Under the pieces are notes generated by a model. The model made no database searches, had not been told where the DNA came from, and was given only the letters and a program-made list of their open reading frames with translations. From assembly GCA_023440825.1 (NCBI GenBank), contig JAEXRL010000031.1, positions 111,389-175,388 on the forward strand: 64,000 nucleotides of DNA, written 5' to 3'. The position numbers were made by a program, and so were the translations under genes. The stretch is from Pseudomonadota bacterium (GTDB taxonomy: Bacteria > Pseudomonadota > Gammaproteobacteria > Burkholderiales > Burkholderiaceae_B). The stretch's first letter is position 1; every line of letters begins with the position of its first letter. Positions 9,153 to 17,385 of this stretch are shown here, piece by piece.

Positions 9153-9174
9153 CGCCCCTGCCTTGCTAGGGGCG
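9153..9174. terminator. GC-rich hairpin between convergent pap and Bug receptor genes
   Basis: CGCCCCT and AGGGGCG are complementary around an eight-base loop. The hairpin lies in the 50-base gap between two convergent genes and could serve both, although neither side has a clear T-tract. Confidence 0.5.
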
Positions 9175-9196
9175 AAGTGTTAAGTGCAGTTAGCCA

Positions 9197-10159
9197 TCAA
9201 TTAATACGCACACCCGTAAGCTCAACAAGATTGCGCCAGTTATCGATTTCTTTTGCTTGATAATCACGCAAATCGCTAGGGCTTCCCCCCGCAACCTGCA
9301 TATCAATTTGTTCAGCAATACCGAGCAACTCTGGCGTTTCCAATAGTTCGTTCACGGCCTGATTGAGCTCGTTCACTACTGCCTCAGGTGTACCTTTAGG
9401 TGCAAATAAAGCAAACCAAACCACCAGCTCTTGGGGGAATCCTGATTCAGCCATCGTCGGTACATCAGGAGCAAACTTGGCTCGTTCTGCTGATGTGACC
9501 GCTACAGCTTTTAACTTACCGCTTTCAACCAAGGGTCTGCTGGGCCCAACATTTTCGAAAGCATAAGGAATTTGTCCACCCATTAAATCCGTCAGCAACG
9601 CACCTACATTACTGTACAACACTGTTTCCGGTTGAATATCAGCCGTTTTTTTCATCAGCTCTACCCATACACGAGCGGTGGTGTTGCTGGCACCAAAGTT
9701 CATGCTATCTGGTTTGGTTTTCGCCTGACTAATAATGGCCTCAATCGTATCCGATTCAGCATCTGGATGAGCAACTAAAATCATAGGTAGTTTGCCCATT
9801 AATATAATGGGTTCAAAGTCCTGGGCTGGATCATAATTGAGCTGGCTGTATAAGCTTGAGTTAGCCGCCATAGGACCGTTGGACGCCATAAGTAAGGTGT
9901 AACCATCGGGCTTGGAACTTGCCACTGACGAAGTGCCTATCGCCCCACCCGCCCCTGTTTTGTTATCTACTATAAACGTGTTGTTCAGCTTTTTACTTAA
10001 GCCATCGGCCACAGCACGAGTCAGAATATCGGTAGAAGACCCTGCACCGAATGGCACCACTATTTTTACTGGTTTATCAGGATAACTTGCAGCACTAGCG
10101 TTACAGGCTACACCTAAGCATAGCGTGGCAAATACCCCAATTATGTTCTTTTTAATCAT
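9197..10159 (-). CDS. Bug-family tripartite tricarboxylate transporter receptor
   Basis: This is a periplasmic solute-binding protein of 320 residues of the Bug/TctC family, very numerous in Alcaligenaceae. The signal peptide covers about residues 1-23 (ASA before ASYPDKPVKIVVPF). The family landmarks follow: VPFGAGSSTDILTRAVADGL, GAGGAIGTSSVASSKPDGYTLL and VPTMAESGFPQ. It lies downstream of and on the same strand as the dioxygenase gene, with about 44 bases between, and next to an IclR regulator, so it probably captures the substrate of that enzyme. Bug ligands are usually carboxylates. The TctA/TctB membrane partners are not in the window. Confidence 0.92.
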   Translation of the reverse strand: MIKKNIIGVFATLCLGVACNASAASYPDKPVKIVVPFGAGSSTDILTRAVADGLSKKLNNTFIVDNKTGAGGAIGTSSVASSKPDGYTLLMASNGPMAANSSLYSQLNYDPAQDFEPIILMGKLPMILVAHPDAESDTIEAIISQAKTKPDSMNFGASNTTARVWVELMKKTADIQPETVLYSNVGALLTDLMGGQIPYAFENVGPSRPLVESGKLKAVAVTSAERAKFAPDVPTMAESGFPQELVVWFALFAPKGTPEAVVNELNQAVNELLETPELLGIAEQIDMQVAGGSPSDLRDYQAKEIDNWRNLVELTGVRIN

Positions 10160-10203
10160 TTTATTTGTCCCAATCTAATCTATTTCGTCAATCTTTATTT
10201 GGC

Positions 10204-11088
10204 CTAGTGGCTCATTATCTGGCTAGTGTCTTGAACCGTCGCTCTACGCATCGATCGTCGATACGCTTCATTAAATGCCTGCCCTCTATGCATGGTGTAG
10301 CGGTTATCCCAAATAACCACATCATTTGCACGCCAGCGGTGACGGTAAACAAACTGCGCTTGTGTAGAGAACTGGATCAGCTCATCAAGCAAGTTCAAGC
10401 TATCGGCGGATGACAAATCGCCAATATGGCTAATGTGTGATGCCAAATACAAAGATAAGCGTTCATTTTTATGATGTTTGCGCACTAAAGGCTGTTGTAC
10501 CGGCGGTTGTTTATCGCGCCAATGATCGGGGATCACACCAAACTCCAAGCCCGCCAACATACGCGAATGAAAGTAATCATGCGTTGCTAACTTGTCTTTT
10601 AGTGCTTCTTTACGCTCATCAGGCAGCGCTTTCCATGCCGCACGCATATCCGCAAACTCCGTTGCTCCCCCTACCGGCGCCACCTCCTGTGCTGACAAAA
10701 TAGAGACACTGGCTGGTGTTTTCTTGAACGAGCTGTCTGTGTGCCATAAGCGATTACTTAAATTAATTAAGCGACGAATATCATTTTTTTCCAATATCTC
10801 CCCCTTGTCATCCAAGTTCGAAATATCCGAAAGCTGCGGTGTTGCAACTCGACGCGGGGCGTTAGCGTTGTAAATACTGGCTCCCACAGATGTTTCCAAG
10901 GGCCCAAATAAACTGGCGAAAGCTAACTGCTTCTCCTCACTGAGCACCTGGTCGGGAATCACCAGGACAGCGAATGTATCCAGTGCGGTTTGAATATCCG
11001 CAAATTCAGTCTCGCTAACACCTGTCTGTAAATCAACCCCTGTTATTTCCGCCACAAATTGTGGATATACGGGAGTAATGGCGACCAT
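10204..11088 (-). CDS. TauD/TfdA-family alpha-ketoglutarate-dependent dioxygenase
   Basis: This is a non-heme Fe(II) oxygenase of about 294 residues that hydroxylates a substrate while decarboxylating 2-oxoglutarate. The iron ligands are visible: His and Asp of LWHTDSSFKKTP (about 116-118) and the distal His of NRYTMHRGQAF (about 265), followed by the conserved arginines of YRRSMRRATV. The family's start pattern VAEITGVDLQTG is near the N-terminus. The ATG at 11088 is preceded by AGGAGG, which settles the start; the longer open frame upstream runs into the IclR promoter. The substrate may be a chloro-aromatic ether, sulfonate or similar acid and cannot be fixed from sequence. Confidence 0.9.
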   Translation of the reverse strand: MVAITPVYPQFVAEITGVDLQTGVSETEFADIQTALDTFAVLVIPDQVLSEEKQLAFASLFGPLETSVGASIYNANAPRRVATPQLSDISNLDDKGEILEKNDIRRLINLSNRLWHTDSSFKKTPASVSILSAQEVAPVGGATEFADMRAAWKALPDERKEALKDKLATHDYFHSRMLAGLEFGVIPDHWRDKQPPVQQPLVRKHHKNERLSLYLASHISHIGDLSSADSLNLLDELIQFSTQAQFVYRHRWRANDVVIWDNRYTMHRGQAFNEAYRRSMRRATVQDTSQIMSH

Positions 11089-11132
11089 TAATTGCCTCCT
11101 ACTGTCTAGATTTATAGATAAATATGTGTTAA

Positions 11133-11151
11133 ATTTTCGACTGTCGAAAAT
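11133..11151. promoter_or_regulatory. perfect 9-bp palindrome, candidate IclR operator
   Basis: ATTTTCGAC and GTCGAAAAT flank a single T. It lies 45 bases upstream of the dioxygenase start and 35 bases upstream of the IclR start, the expected position for an operator that serves both divergent genes. Confidence 0.6.
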
Positions 11152-11185
11152 AATTTCGGTAGTAGAATACTGGAGTATTGCACGT

Positions 11186-11971
11186 ATGAAAAAAACTGAC
11201 AACATAAGTCATGTAAGAGGCAGTGATAGCTATGTGGAAGCTTTTGGCAAAGGCTTGGCCGTTTTGCGCGCATTCGAAGGTGAAGAAAACGGTTTGACCC
11301 TAAGTGATGTAGCGGACAGAGTCGGCATACCGCCAGCAGGCGCACGTAGGCTGTTACTCACCTTAGTGACTCTGGGGTATGCACGGCTAGAGGGACGCCT
11401 TTTTTACCTAAACCCGCTGGTGTTAAGGCTTGGCTTTGCCTACCTTAGCTCTATGCCATTGGAAGAGCTGGTTCAACCACTTATTGATCAATTTTCCGAG
11501 CGCTATACGGAAAGCTGCACACTTTCTGTCTTGGATCAGCACGATATTGTTTATGTGGCTAGAGCCAAAGTACACAGCCCTTTACTACGACGCTTAGTGG
11601 TTGGTGATCGTTTGCCTGCACATGCCACCTCAACAGGTATTGTGCTACTGGGTGCATTAGATGAAAAAGAGCTCACAAACTGGCTAACACATGCCAGCCC
11701 CTTTAGTCGCTATACTTCCTTCACCTTGACTGACACCGAGCTTTTGCAAGACGCTATTAGGCGTAGCGCTGAACAAGGCTGGGCTATCGCACGCGAGCAC
11801 CTGGAACTGGGCGTATGTGGTTTTGCCGTTCCTGTGTACGACAAGCAGCAACGTATTCGCTCCGCGCTTACCATGAGCATCAACCTGGCACGTTACGACC
11901 AAGATGAAATTATTGCTCGCTTTCTTGAGCCTCTTAAGGACTTGGCCACGCAAATTAGTGTTATTTACTAA
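11186..11971 (+). CDS. IclR-family transcriptional regulator
   Basis: This is a regulator of 261 residues. The N-terminal winged helix-turn-helix is at about residues 15-75 (GLAVLRAFEGEENGLTLSDV, then RRLLLTLVTLGYARLEG). The IclR effector domain follows, with YTESCTLSVLDQHDIVYVAR and the ATSTGIVLLGAL pattern, ending in the AVPVYDKQQRIRSALTMSI block. The ATG at 11186 has GGAG upstream. It diverges from the dioxygenase and Bug receptor genes and should control them in answer to a pathway acid, as PcaR- and PobR-type IclR proteins do. Confidence 0.92.
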   Translation: MKKTDNISHVRGSDSYVEAFGKGLAVLRAFEGEENGLTLSDVADRVGIPPAGARRLLLTLVTLGYARLEGRLFYLNPLVLRLGFAYLSSMPLEELVQPLIDQFSERYTESCTLSVLDQHDIVYVARAKVHSPLLRRLVVGDRLPAHATSTGIVLLGALDEKELTNWLTHASPFSRYTSFTLTDTELLQDAIRRSAEQGWAIAREHLELGVCGFAVPVYDKQQRIRSALTMSINLARYDQDEIIARFLEPLKDLATQISVIY

Positions 11972-11974
11972 TGC

Positions 11975-12009
11975 CCTGCCCTTTCAAGCCGTCAGCTTTT
12001 TTTCGACTA
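11975..12009 (+). repeat. dispersed intergenic repeat, copy 1
   Basis: The stretch reads CCTGCCCTTTCAAGC at its left end and TTTTTCGACTA at its right end and closely matches a second copy at 15777-15810. It fills the gap between the convergent iclR and LysR genes and touches the last codon of the latter. Confidence 0.6.
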
Positions 12010-12909
12010 TGCTAGCCCATCCGAATAAGGATACTGGCTCAGGGTGGAAATCACTTCTTTTAGCAGTGTGTCGTTCTCATCCTGACGCCAGGCCATGCTA
12101 AGTTCGGCCAAATGCTCCTGCGGTCCGTCTAGCTTTAGATAGTTTAAATGCATCAATCGATAGCGCGAAAATACCGTGGGGACTAAGGCTACGCCTATCC
12201 CTCCCTCTACCAGTGACAAAATTGTCGGCAACATGCCATGGTGTACTGGGTTGACGATAACTTGGTGCTGAGCCAGACAACGATTCACCAGATTAAAAAA
12301 GTAAGGCGATAGGCGAGGATCGTACATAATCATATCGAGCTGGTTCAACTCTTGAGGATCTAAGCTATGCCGTTGAGCAAATGGGTGATCTGCCGGTACT
12401 GCAACACATAAGGGTTCCCGATACAGCAAGCAGCTAGCCAGATCAGGGACTGGCGAGAGCAGCCGAATCAGGCCCAGGTCTAGACTGCCATTTCTTATTT
12501 TTTCATGTATTAGGTGGGTGCTGGACTCCACAATATTGAACTCCACGCCCGGCAAATGCTGGCGCAAGTGGCGCATTAAGCCAGAAAAATTTGAATACAT
12601 GCCTGAAGGGGTAATGCCCATATTGACCACACCTTGCTTACCCGCTCCCAAAGCACGGATTTTTTGTCTCAAACGCGTGGTGGTGGCTTCCAGGTTCTGA
12701 AGTTCTGAGTACAAGAGCTGCCCAGCTCGGCTTAGGCTGACCGAGCGAGTGGTACGTACAAATAGCTCTGCCCCTAACTCTTGCTCTAGCTGTCGTATCG
12801 CTTGGGTTAAGGGCGGTTGACTAACAAATAAGCGCTTGGCAGCACGGCCAAAGTGCAACTCTTCGGCCAGGACGCAAAACATACGGGCAAGACGTGGGTC
12901 AATGAGCAT
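12007..12909 (-). CDS. LysR-family transcriptional regulator
   Basis: This is a 300-residue regulator with an N-terminal helix-turn-helix of the CbnR/CatR type (FCVLAEELHFGRAAKRLFVS, then AIRQLEQELGAELFVRTTRS) and a LysR substrate domain. I take the ATG at 12909 (MLIDPRLARMF) because the longer frame upstream is AT-rich promoter sequence. It is divergent from the second Bug receptor gene at 13015, so it probably controls that receptor, the small protein and the amidase as one unit. The 105-base gap contains an AT-rich dyad. Confidence 0.9.
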   Translation of the reverse strand: MLIDPRLARMFCVLAEELHFGRAAKRLFVSQPPLTQAIRQLEQELGAELFVRTTRSVSLSRAGQLLYSELQNLEATTTRLRQKIRALGAGKQGVVNMGITPSGMYSNFSGLMRHLRQHLPGVEFNIVESSTHLIHEKIRNGSLDLGLIRLLSPVPDLASCLLYREPLCVAVPADHPFAQRHSLDPQELNQLDMIMYDPRLSPYFFNLVNRCLAQHQVIVNPVHHGMLPTILSLVEGGIGVALVPTVFSRYRLMHLNYLKLDGPQEHLAELSMAWRQDENDTLLKEVISTLSQYPYSDGLA

Positions 12910-12927
12910 TATTAGCCTGCAAGGTAT

Positions 12928-12951
12928 CAATATATAAATAATATTATATTG
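12928..12951. promoter_or_regulatory. AT-rich dyad, candidate LysR site
   Basis: CAATATA and TATATTG are complementary across ten bases. The dyad is 18 bases upstream of the LysR start and 63 bases upstream of the divergent Bug receptor gene. The low complexity of the region limits confidence. Confidence 0.35.
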
Positions 12952-13014
12952 TACGCTATAAATAATGCTATCTAGAATCAACTCAGATACCTAAAAACCC
13001 TGGAGACCATCCTC

Positions 13015-13983
13015 ATGTCGAACAAACTTACTTTATTGGCTACCGTCTTATATGGCGCAATGGCTTGTAGCACCAGCTGGGCCAACAGTTTTCCTTCCGA
13101 GCCTATACGTATTAACGTGCCCTTTGCACCAGGAGGCGGGACGGACTTTTTGTCCCGGAGCATTGCCAATAAAATGGCAGCACAAACAGGCTGGACCATT
13201 GTGGTAGAAAACCGTCCCGGGGCTGCTGGTACCATTGCGATGAATCATGTGGCTCGGTCTGCGCCCAGCGGTCATGAGTTAATCATAGGTCAGCTAGATA
13301 CCTTGGCGATTGCTCCCGCCATGTACCCTAATGTGACCTGGGATCCCATTAAAAACTTTGAGCCTATTGGCCTCATGGCAACAACCCCGTTGTTGATCGT
13401 ATCCAATGCATCCGGACCATATCAAAATCTGTCTGACGCCCTCACGGCCGCTAAGGCGGAGCCCGAAAAAATTGATTATGCCTCGCCCGGGGTAGGCAGT
13501 ATTTCACACTTAGCCGTAGCCCTGCTTGAGCAAGAAAGTGGCGCTAAGATGCAGCACATACCGTATAAAGGCGCCGGTCCCGCCATGGCTGACTTGCTGG
13601 GGAATCGTGTTTCGCTCTACGCCGCCTCAATTGCTGCAGCCATGCCTCAGATTCAATCCAAAAACGTCACCCCATTGGCCGTTACTGGTGCGGAACGTAG
13701 CGCAGCCTTGCCTGATACACCAACAGTCGCTGAACTTGGCTACCCCAATGTCAACATTGATGTGTGGTATGGCCTATTTGCCCCAAGCGGTGTGGATGCA
13801 GAAAAAATTGAAATTTTGCACCAAGCTCTTAATAAGGCCTTGAACGATCCCGAGATTAAAGATTTGCTTGGCGCTCAAGGCTTGATTGTTAGACCTGATT
13901 CGCGCGATGCCTTACGCAAAATGGTAGAGACTGACGTGGCCCGTTGGCCTGCCATCGTGCAACAGGCTGATGTTAGCCATTAA
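13015..13983 (+). CDS. Bug-family tripartite tricarboxylate transporter receptor
   Basis: This is a periplasmic binding protein of 322 residues, Bug/TctC type. The signal peptide covers about residues 1-23 (SWA before NSFPSEPIRINV). Family landmarks are VPFAPGGGTDFLSRSIANKM, NRPGAAGTIAMNHVARSAPSG and the late VPTVAEL-like TPTVAELGYPN. Two genes follow closely on the same strand, a small protein and an amidase, so the likely ligand is an amide-bearing acid or its precursor. The gene has no adjacent TctA/TctB membrane subunits; these receptors often share membrane parts encoded elsewhere. Confidence 0.92.
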   Translation: MSNKLTLLATVLYGAMACSTSWANSFPSEPIRINVPFAPGGGTDFLSRSIANKMAAQTGWTIVVENRPGAAGTIAMNHVARSAPSGHELIIGQLDTLAIAPAMYPNVTWDPIKNFEPIGLMATTPLLIVSNASGPYQNLSDALTAAKAEPEKIDYASPGVGSISHLAVALLEQESGAKMQHIPYKGAGPAMADLLGNRVSLYAASIAAAMPQIQSKNVTPLAVTGAERSAALPDTPTVAELGYPNVNIDVWYGLFAPSGVDAEKIEILHQALNKALNDPEIKDLLGAQGLIVRPDSRDALRKMVETDVARWPAIVQQADVSH

Positions 13984-14224
13984 TAACACTATGACCACTA
14001 CAGCAGAAGACGGTTATCTGCAATCCTTGTCCTACCAGCTTGAGCGCCTATACGGAATACATAGCCGCGCTCAGGCTCAGGACATCCAAGCAGAAATACT
14101 ACGTATTAACCAGGCCGTGCAAACAATGGCGGCCACACACCTTAGCCCCCTGCAAGCTTTAATTAGTTTTCAGGCCGCTTTACTTAGCGAGCAGGATAGC
14201 AGCAACCAAGAGGAACAAGCATGA
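13970..14224 (+). CDS. small unrecognised protein coupled to an amidase
   Basis: I do not recognise this protein of 77-84 residues. It is predicted mostly helical and acidic, with a Q/A-rich central helix (AQAQDIQAEILRINQAVQTM) and no signal peptide or membrane segment. Its stop overlaps the amidase start by four bases (ATGA), so the two are almost certainly translated together. Small helical partners directly before amidase-signature enzymes are known (GatC for GatA, AtzG for AtzE), which suggests a subunit or chaperone role, but I see no specific resemblance to either. The start could be the ATG at 13970 (overlapping the receptor gene) or the one at 13991. Confidence 0.65.
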   Translation: MLAINNTMTTTAEDGYLQSLSYQLERLYGIHSRAQAQDIQAEILRINQAVQTMAATHLSPLQALISFQAALLSEQDSSNQEEQA

Positions 14225-15648
14225 GTGATTCCATCTTAGACTTGCATCTGCATCAGGCCCACCATGCCATGCTGAAAGGGCAATGTACTGCCTTGGAGCT
14301 CACCGAGCATGCTTTGGAGCGGGCGCACGAGACTCGCGACTACACCAATGCCTACGTACAAATCAATAGCCATGCTGCGATAGCCAAAGCACAGAAATTA
14401 AACGACCAGCCGCTTAACTCCCTGCTACAAGGTATTCCTGTAGCTCATAAAGACTGTCTGGCTCATGCCGGCCAGGCCATGGGCGTGGGTTCACTACTGC
14501 CACGCCAGCCAGAACAAACAACAGCCACCGCCATTAGTCGCTTGCAAGAGCAAGGCAGTATAGAGATAGGCACACTTCACCTAAGCGAAGTGATTGCCGG
14601 GCCATCTGGCAACAACGTTTTTTTGGGCGATTGTCATAATGCCTGGAATGCAGCGTATATTTCAGGCGGTTCTTCCAGCGGTTCCGCGGTGGCAGTGGCT
14701 ACTGGTAGCGTTTATGCCGCCTTGGGTACCGACACAGGGGGTTCCGTGCGCATTCCTGCTGCGCTCAATGGTCTGTTTGGTGTCAAACCCACTTTTGGCA
14801 GAGTGTCCCGCTATGGTGCCTTCCCCCGCTCAGTGTCCAGCGATGTGCTCGGGCCCTTAGCGCGTAGCGCTCAAGATTGCGCCATCATTCTAGATGCGAT
14901 TGCTGGCCCAGATCCCTATGATTCTGACACCATGGGTATACCCAAACCCGCCTATTTAGCAGGACTGGAGCAAGCACATGAAGGCAGCCGCCTAGGTATT
15001 TTTCAGACCGGCACCCAGTACGATGAGGATATACATACTTGCTTTGAACACCTGCTTAAGCTTGCGTCAGGAAAATGGGGGCAGCTCGTCACCCGCCAGT
15101 CCGATGACTGGCAGCAGCTCTATGCCTTAGGCGACGTGCTCTCTAAGGTCGAGGCGGCGCAAGTGCATTCAGCCAGTATGGCGGACACGCCCGATCACTA
15201 CTCCAAAGGCGTGTTCACACGCACTGAGCCTGGCCTGCTACTACCTGCTACACGCTATATTGAAACTCAACAATTGCGTCCCTTAGTAATGCAGCGCTTT
15301 ATTCAGCAAGCCTTTGCCCAAGTGGATGTATTGCTGCTCCCAACTTTACCCATCTGCACACCTTTGATTAAGGATGTGAATATGGAGGCACAGGGTCAAG
15401 TACACCAGCTCGTCCCCCTTCTTACACGCCTAACACGTCCTTTCAGCTACCTAGGGCTACCCGTGGTATCCATGCCCATGGGTCTAGATAGCCGGGGCAT
15501 GCCTGTGGGCGTGCAATTAGTAGGCCGTCCCTATGCCGAAGCGCGTCTATTGTCGGTGGCGCATCATTTAAGTCGCTTACTGGACTGGTCTTTTAAACCA
15601 TCCCAATTGATGCATCAGTTGAAACAGGGTGCCTTGGCATCATCTTGA
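14221..15648 (+). CDS. amidase-signature family amidohydrolase
   Basis: This is an amidase of 475 residues that should hydrolyse an amide or carbamoyl bond through the Ser-cisSer-Lys triad. The lysine is in IPVAHKDCLAHAG (about residue 77), and the serines lie in GGSSSGSAVAVATG and LGTDTGGSVRIPAALNG. The sequence NGLFGVKPTFGRVSRYGAFP completes the signature. It is the last gene of a tight set with a Bug receptor and a small protein, behind a LysR regulator, so a catabolic role on an imported amide is more likely than tRNA amidation (GatB is absent). A strong terminator follows. Confidence 0.9.
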   Translation: MSDSILDLHLHQAHHAMLKGQCTALELTEHALERAHETRDYTNAYVQINSHAAIAKAQKLNDQPLNSLLQGIPVAHKDCLAHAGQAMGVGSLLPRQPEQTTATAISRLQEQGSIEIGTLHLSEVIAGPSGNNVFLGDCHNAWNAAYISGGSSSGSAVAVATGSVYAALGTDTGGSVRIPAALNGLFGVKPTFGRVSRYGAFPRSVSSDVLGPLARSAQDCAIILDAIAGPDPYDSDTMGIPKPAYLAGLEQAHEGSRLGIFQTGTQYDEDIHTCFEHLLKLASGKWGQLVTRQSDDWQQLYALGDVLSKVEAAQVHSASMADTPDHYSKGVFTRTEPGLLLPATRYIETQQLRPLVMQRFIQQAFAQVDVLLLPTLPICTPLIKDVNMEAQGQVHQLVPLLTRLTRPFSYLGLPVVSMPMGLDSRGMPVGVQLVGRPYAEARLLSVAHHLSRLLDWSFKPSQLMHQLKQGALASS

Positions 15649-15676
15649 TAAAGCACGGTCTATAGCAATAGATCCC

Positions 15677-15713
15677 CTGCCCCCATGCTGTAAGGCCGTG
15701 GGGGCAGTTTTTT
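15677..15713 (+). terminator. intrinsic terminator after the amidase gene
   Basis: CTGCCCCCA and TGGGGGCAG form a nine-pair GC-rich stem at 15677-15707 and are followed at once by six T residues on the plus strand. Confidence 0.9.
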
Positions 15714-15776
15714 CTGCTGCTGATTTCCTAAGCCCCTGATGGATTTCAGCATGCACAGTCGTATTATTGACTGCCC

Positions 15777-15810
15777 CCTACCCTTTCAAGCAGTAAGCGT
15801 TTTTCGACTA
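15777..15810 (+). repeat. dispersed intergenic repeat, copy 2
   Basis: The stretch reads CCTACCCTTTCAAGC at the left and GTTTTTCGACTA at the right and matches the copy at 11975-12009 with a few substitutions and one length difference in the T run. It lies in the 245-base gap before the symporter gene. Confidence 0.6.
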
Positions 15811-15893
15811 GGGCTGTTTGATGGGAGTATATTTATGGTTTTGCCTGCCAAAACTCAAGGCATCACGACACAAGGCATAACTAGGAGACTTGC

Positions 15894-17240
15894 TTGGATA
15901 CCTTACAAGCCTTATTTAACACTTTAGGAAACTGGGTCTGGGGACCCGCCATGCTGATTCTGCTGGTTGGAACGGGGGTATGGCTCACTATACTTTTACG
16001 CGGGATACAGTTCAGCAAATTGCCTTTTGCCTTGCGGCAGGCTTTTGGCAAGCCCAAGGGGCAAGACGATAAAGCTGGAGATGTCTCGCATTTCGCTGCC
16101 CTGATGACTGCACTGTCTGCCACCATTGGTACCGGCAATATTGCAGGTGTAGCCACCGCTGTGGTGCTAGGCGGGCCAGGTGCTGTTTTCTGGATGTGGA
16201 TCACCGCGATTTTTGGCATGGCGACCAAGTACGCCGAAGGCATTTTGGCAGTGCATTATCGTGTTGTGAATAGCAAGGGGGAAATGGCGGGTGGCCCCAT
16301 GTATTACATAGAGCGAGGCTTGAAGCTCAAATGGCTGGCTGTATTGTTTGCTGTATTTGCCGTACTGGCTTCGTTCGGTATTGGTAGCTCGGTACAGTCA
16401 AATTCCGTTGCTCAGTCTATCGAGGCCAGTTTTGGTGTGGCGCCTATGCTAACGGGTGTAGTGCTAACCATACTAACTGCTATGGTTATTTTAGGCGGCA
16501 TTAAGAGTATTGCTCGTGCTGCCTCCATTATTGTGCCTGTTATGGCCGTGGTCTATGTGCTGGGCGGCCTGATTATTATTGGTTTAAACGTGGAACTGCT
16601 GGTTCCTGCCATCAAGCTGATTTTTACTGATGCGTTTACTGGCGAAGCGGTGGCTGGTGGTGCTGTGGGCGCAGCCATACGGTATGGCGTAGCACGCGGT
16701 GTGTTTTCTAATGAGGCAGGCATGGGCTCCGCCCCTATTGCAGCGGCGGCGGCAAAAACCGATCACCCTGGGCGTCAGGCGCTGGTCTCCATGACAGGCA
16801 CCTTCTTAGACACTATTGTTGTGTGTTCAATCACAGGTCTGGTTTTGGTGATGGGCAATCTGTACACCAACGGGCAAACCGGTGCCGCACTGACCACACT
16901 AACCTTTAACGCCCTGCTTCCTGGCTGGGGCGGCTATCTGGTTACTTTTGGATTAGTGTTTTTTGCCTACTCCACCATATTAGGCTGGTGCTACTACGGT
17001 GAAAAATGTGCCGCCTACTTGCTAGGCGACAAAATGGTGATTCCGTATCGTATTGTCTATGTGGCTTCAGTAATGCTTGGCACGGTCGCCAGCTTGGATT
17101 TGGTCTGGGCCGCGTCCGATACATTCAATGGCTTGATGGCCATTCCTAACCTGATCGCCTTACTGTTACTGTCCGGTGTAGTGGTGCGACAAACCAAAGA
17201 CTTTTTCAACAAGCTGGATACGGGCGAATTGCCTCGCTAG
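15894..17240 (+). CDS. sodium:alanine symporter (AGCS family)
   Basis: This is an inner-membrane amino acid carrier of 448 residues with about ten to eleven hydrophobic segments, driving alanine or glycine uptake with sodium. The AGCS signature is clear: LMTALSATIGTGNIAGVATAV, then MWITAIFGMATKYAEGILAV, GGPMYYIERGL and the late FSNEAGMGSAPIAAAAAKTD. The start appears to be a TTG at 15894 because AGGAG lies seven bases upstream and the expected N-terminus (DTLQALFNTLGNWVWGP) follows directly. It is transcribed alone, with a hairpin between it and the convergent purT. Confidence 0.93.
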   Translation: MDTLQALFNTLGNWVWGPAMLILLVGTGVWLTILLRGIQFSKLPFALRQAFGKPKGQDDKAGDVSHFAALMTALSATIGTGNIAGVATAVVLGGPGAVFWMWITAIFGMATKYAEGILAVHYRVVNSKGEMAGGPMYYIERGLKLKWLAVLFAVFAVLASFGIGSSVQSNSVAQSIEASFGVAPMLTGVVLTILTAMVILGGIKSIARAASIIVPVMAVVYVLGGLIIIGLNVELLVPAIKLIFTDAFTGEAVAGGAVGAAIRYGVARGVFSNEAGMGSAPIAAAAAKTDHPGRQALVSMTGTFLDTIVVCSITGLVLVMGNLYTNGQTGAALTTLTFNALLPGWGGYLVTFGLVFFAYSTILGWCYYGEKCAAYLLGDKMVIPYRIVYVASVMLGTVASLDLVWAASDTFNGLMAIPNLIALLLLSGVVVRQTKDFFNKLDTGELPR

Positions 17241-17321
17241 CGCATCAATCTGGCTTCGGGCGGCCACTGAACTTACTTGGTGCAGTGACCGCATGAATAG
17301 TCAGAACCAGCATAAAAATAT

Positions 17322-17364
17322 GACGGTGGTAAGGAAACAATGCATTTTTCCTTAAACCACCGTC
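17322..17364 (-). terminator. terminator hairpin between symporter gene and purT
   Basis: GACGGTGGT pairs with ACCACCGTC and AAGGAAA pairs with TTTCCTT, giving a sixteen-pair stem with a two-base bulge and a nine-base loop. On the minus strand it is followed by a T-rich run (ATATTTTTATG), so it should end purT transcription and perhaps also that of the symporter gene. Confidence 0.8.
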
Positions 17365-17385
17365 AACACAGGCTGAAATAGCGGA

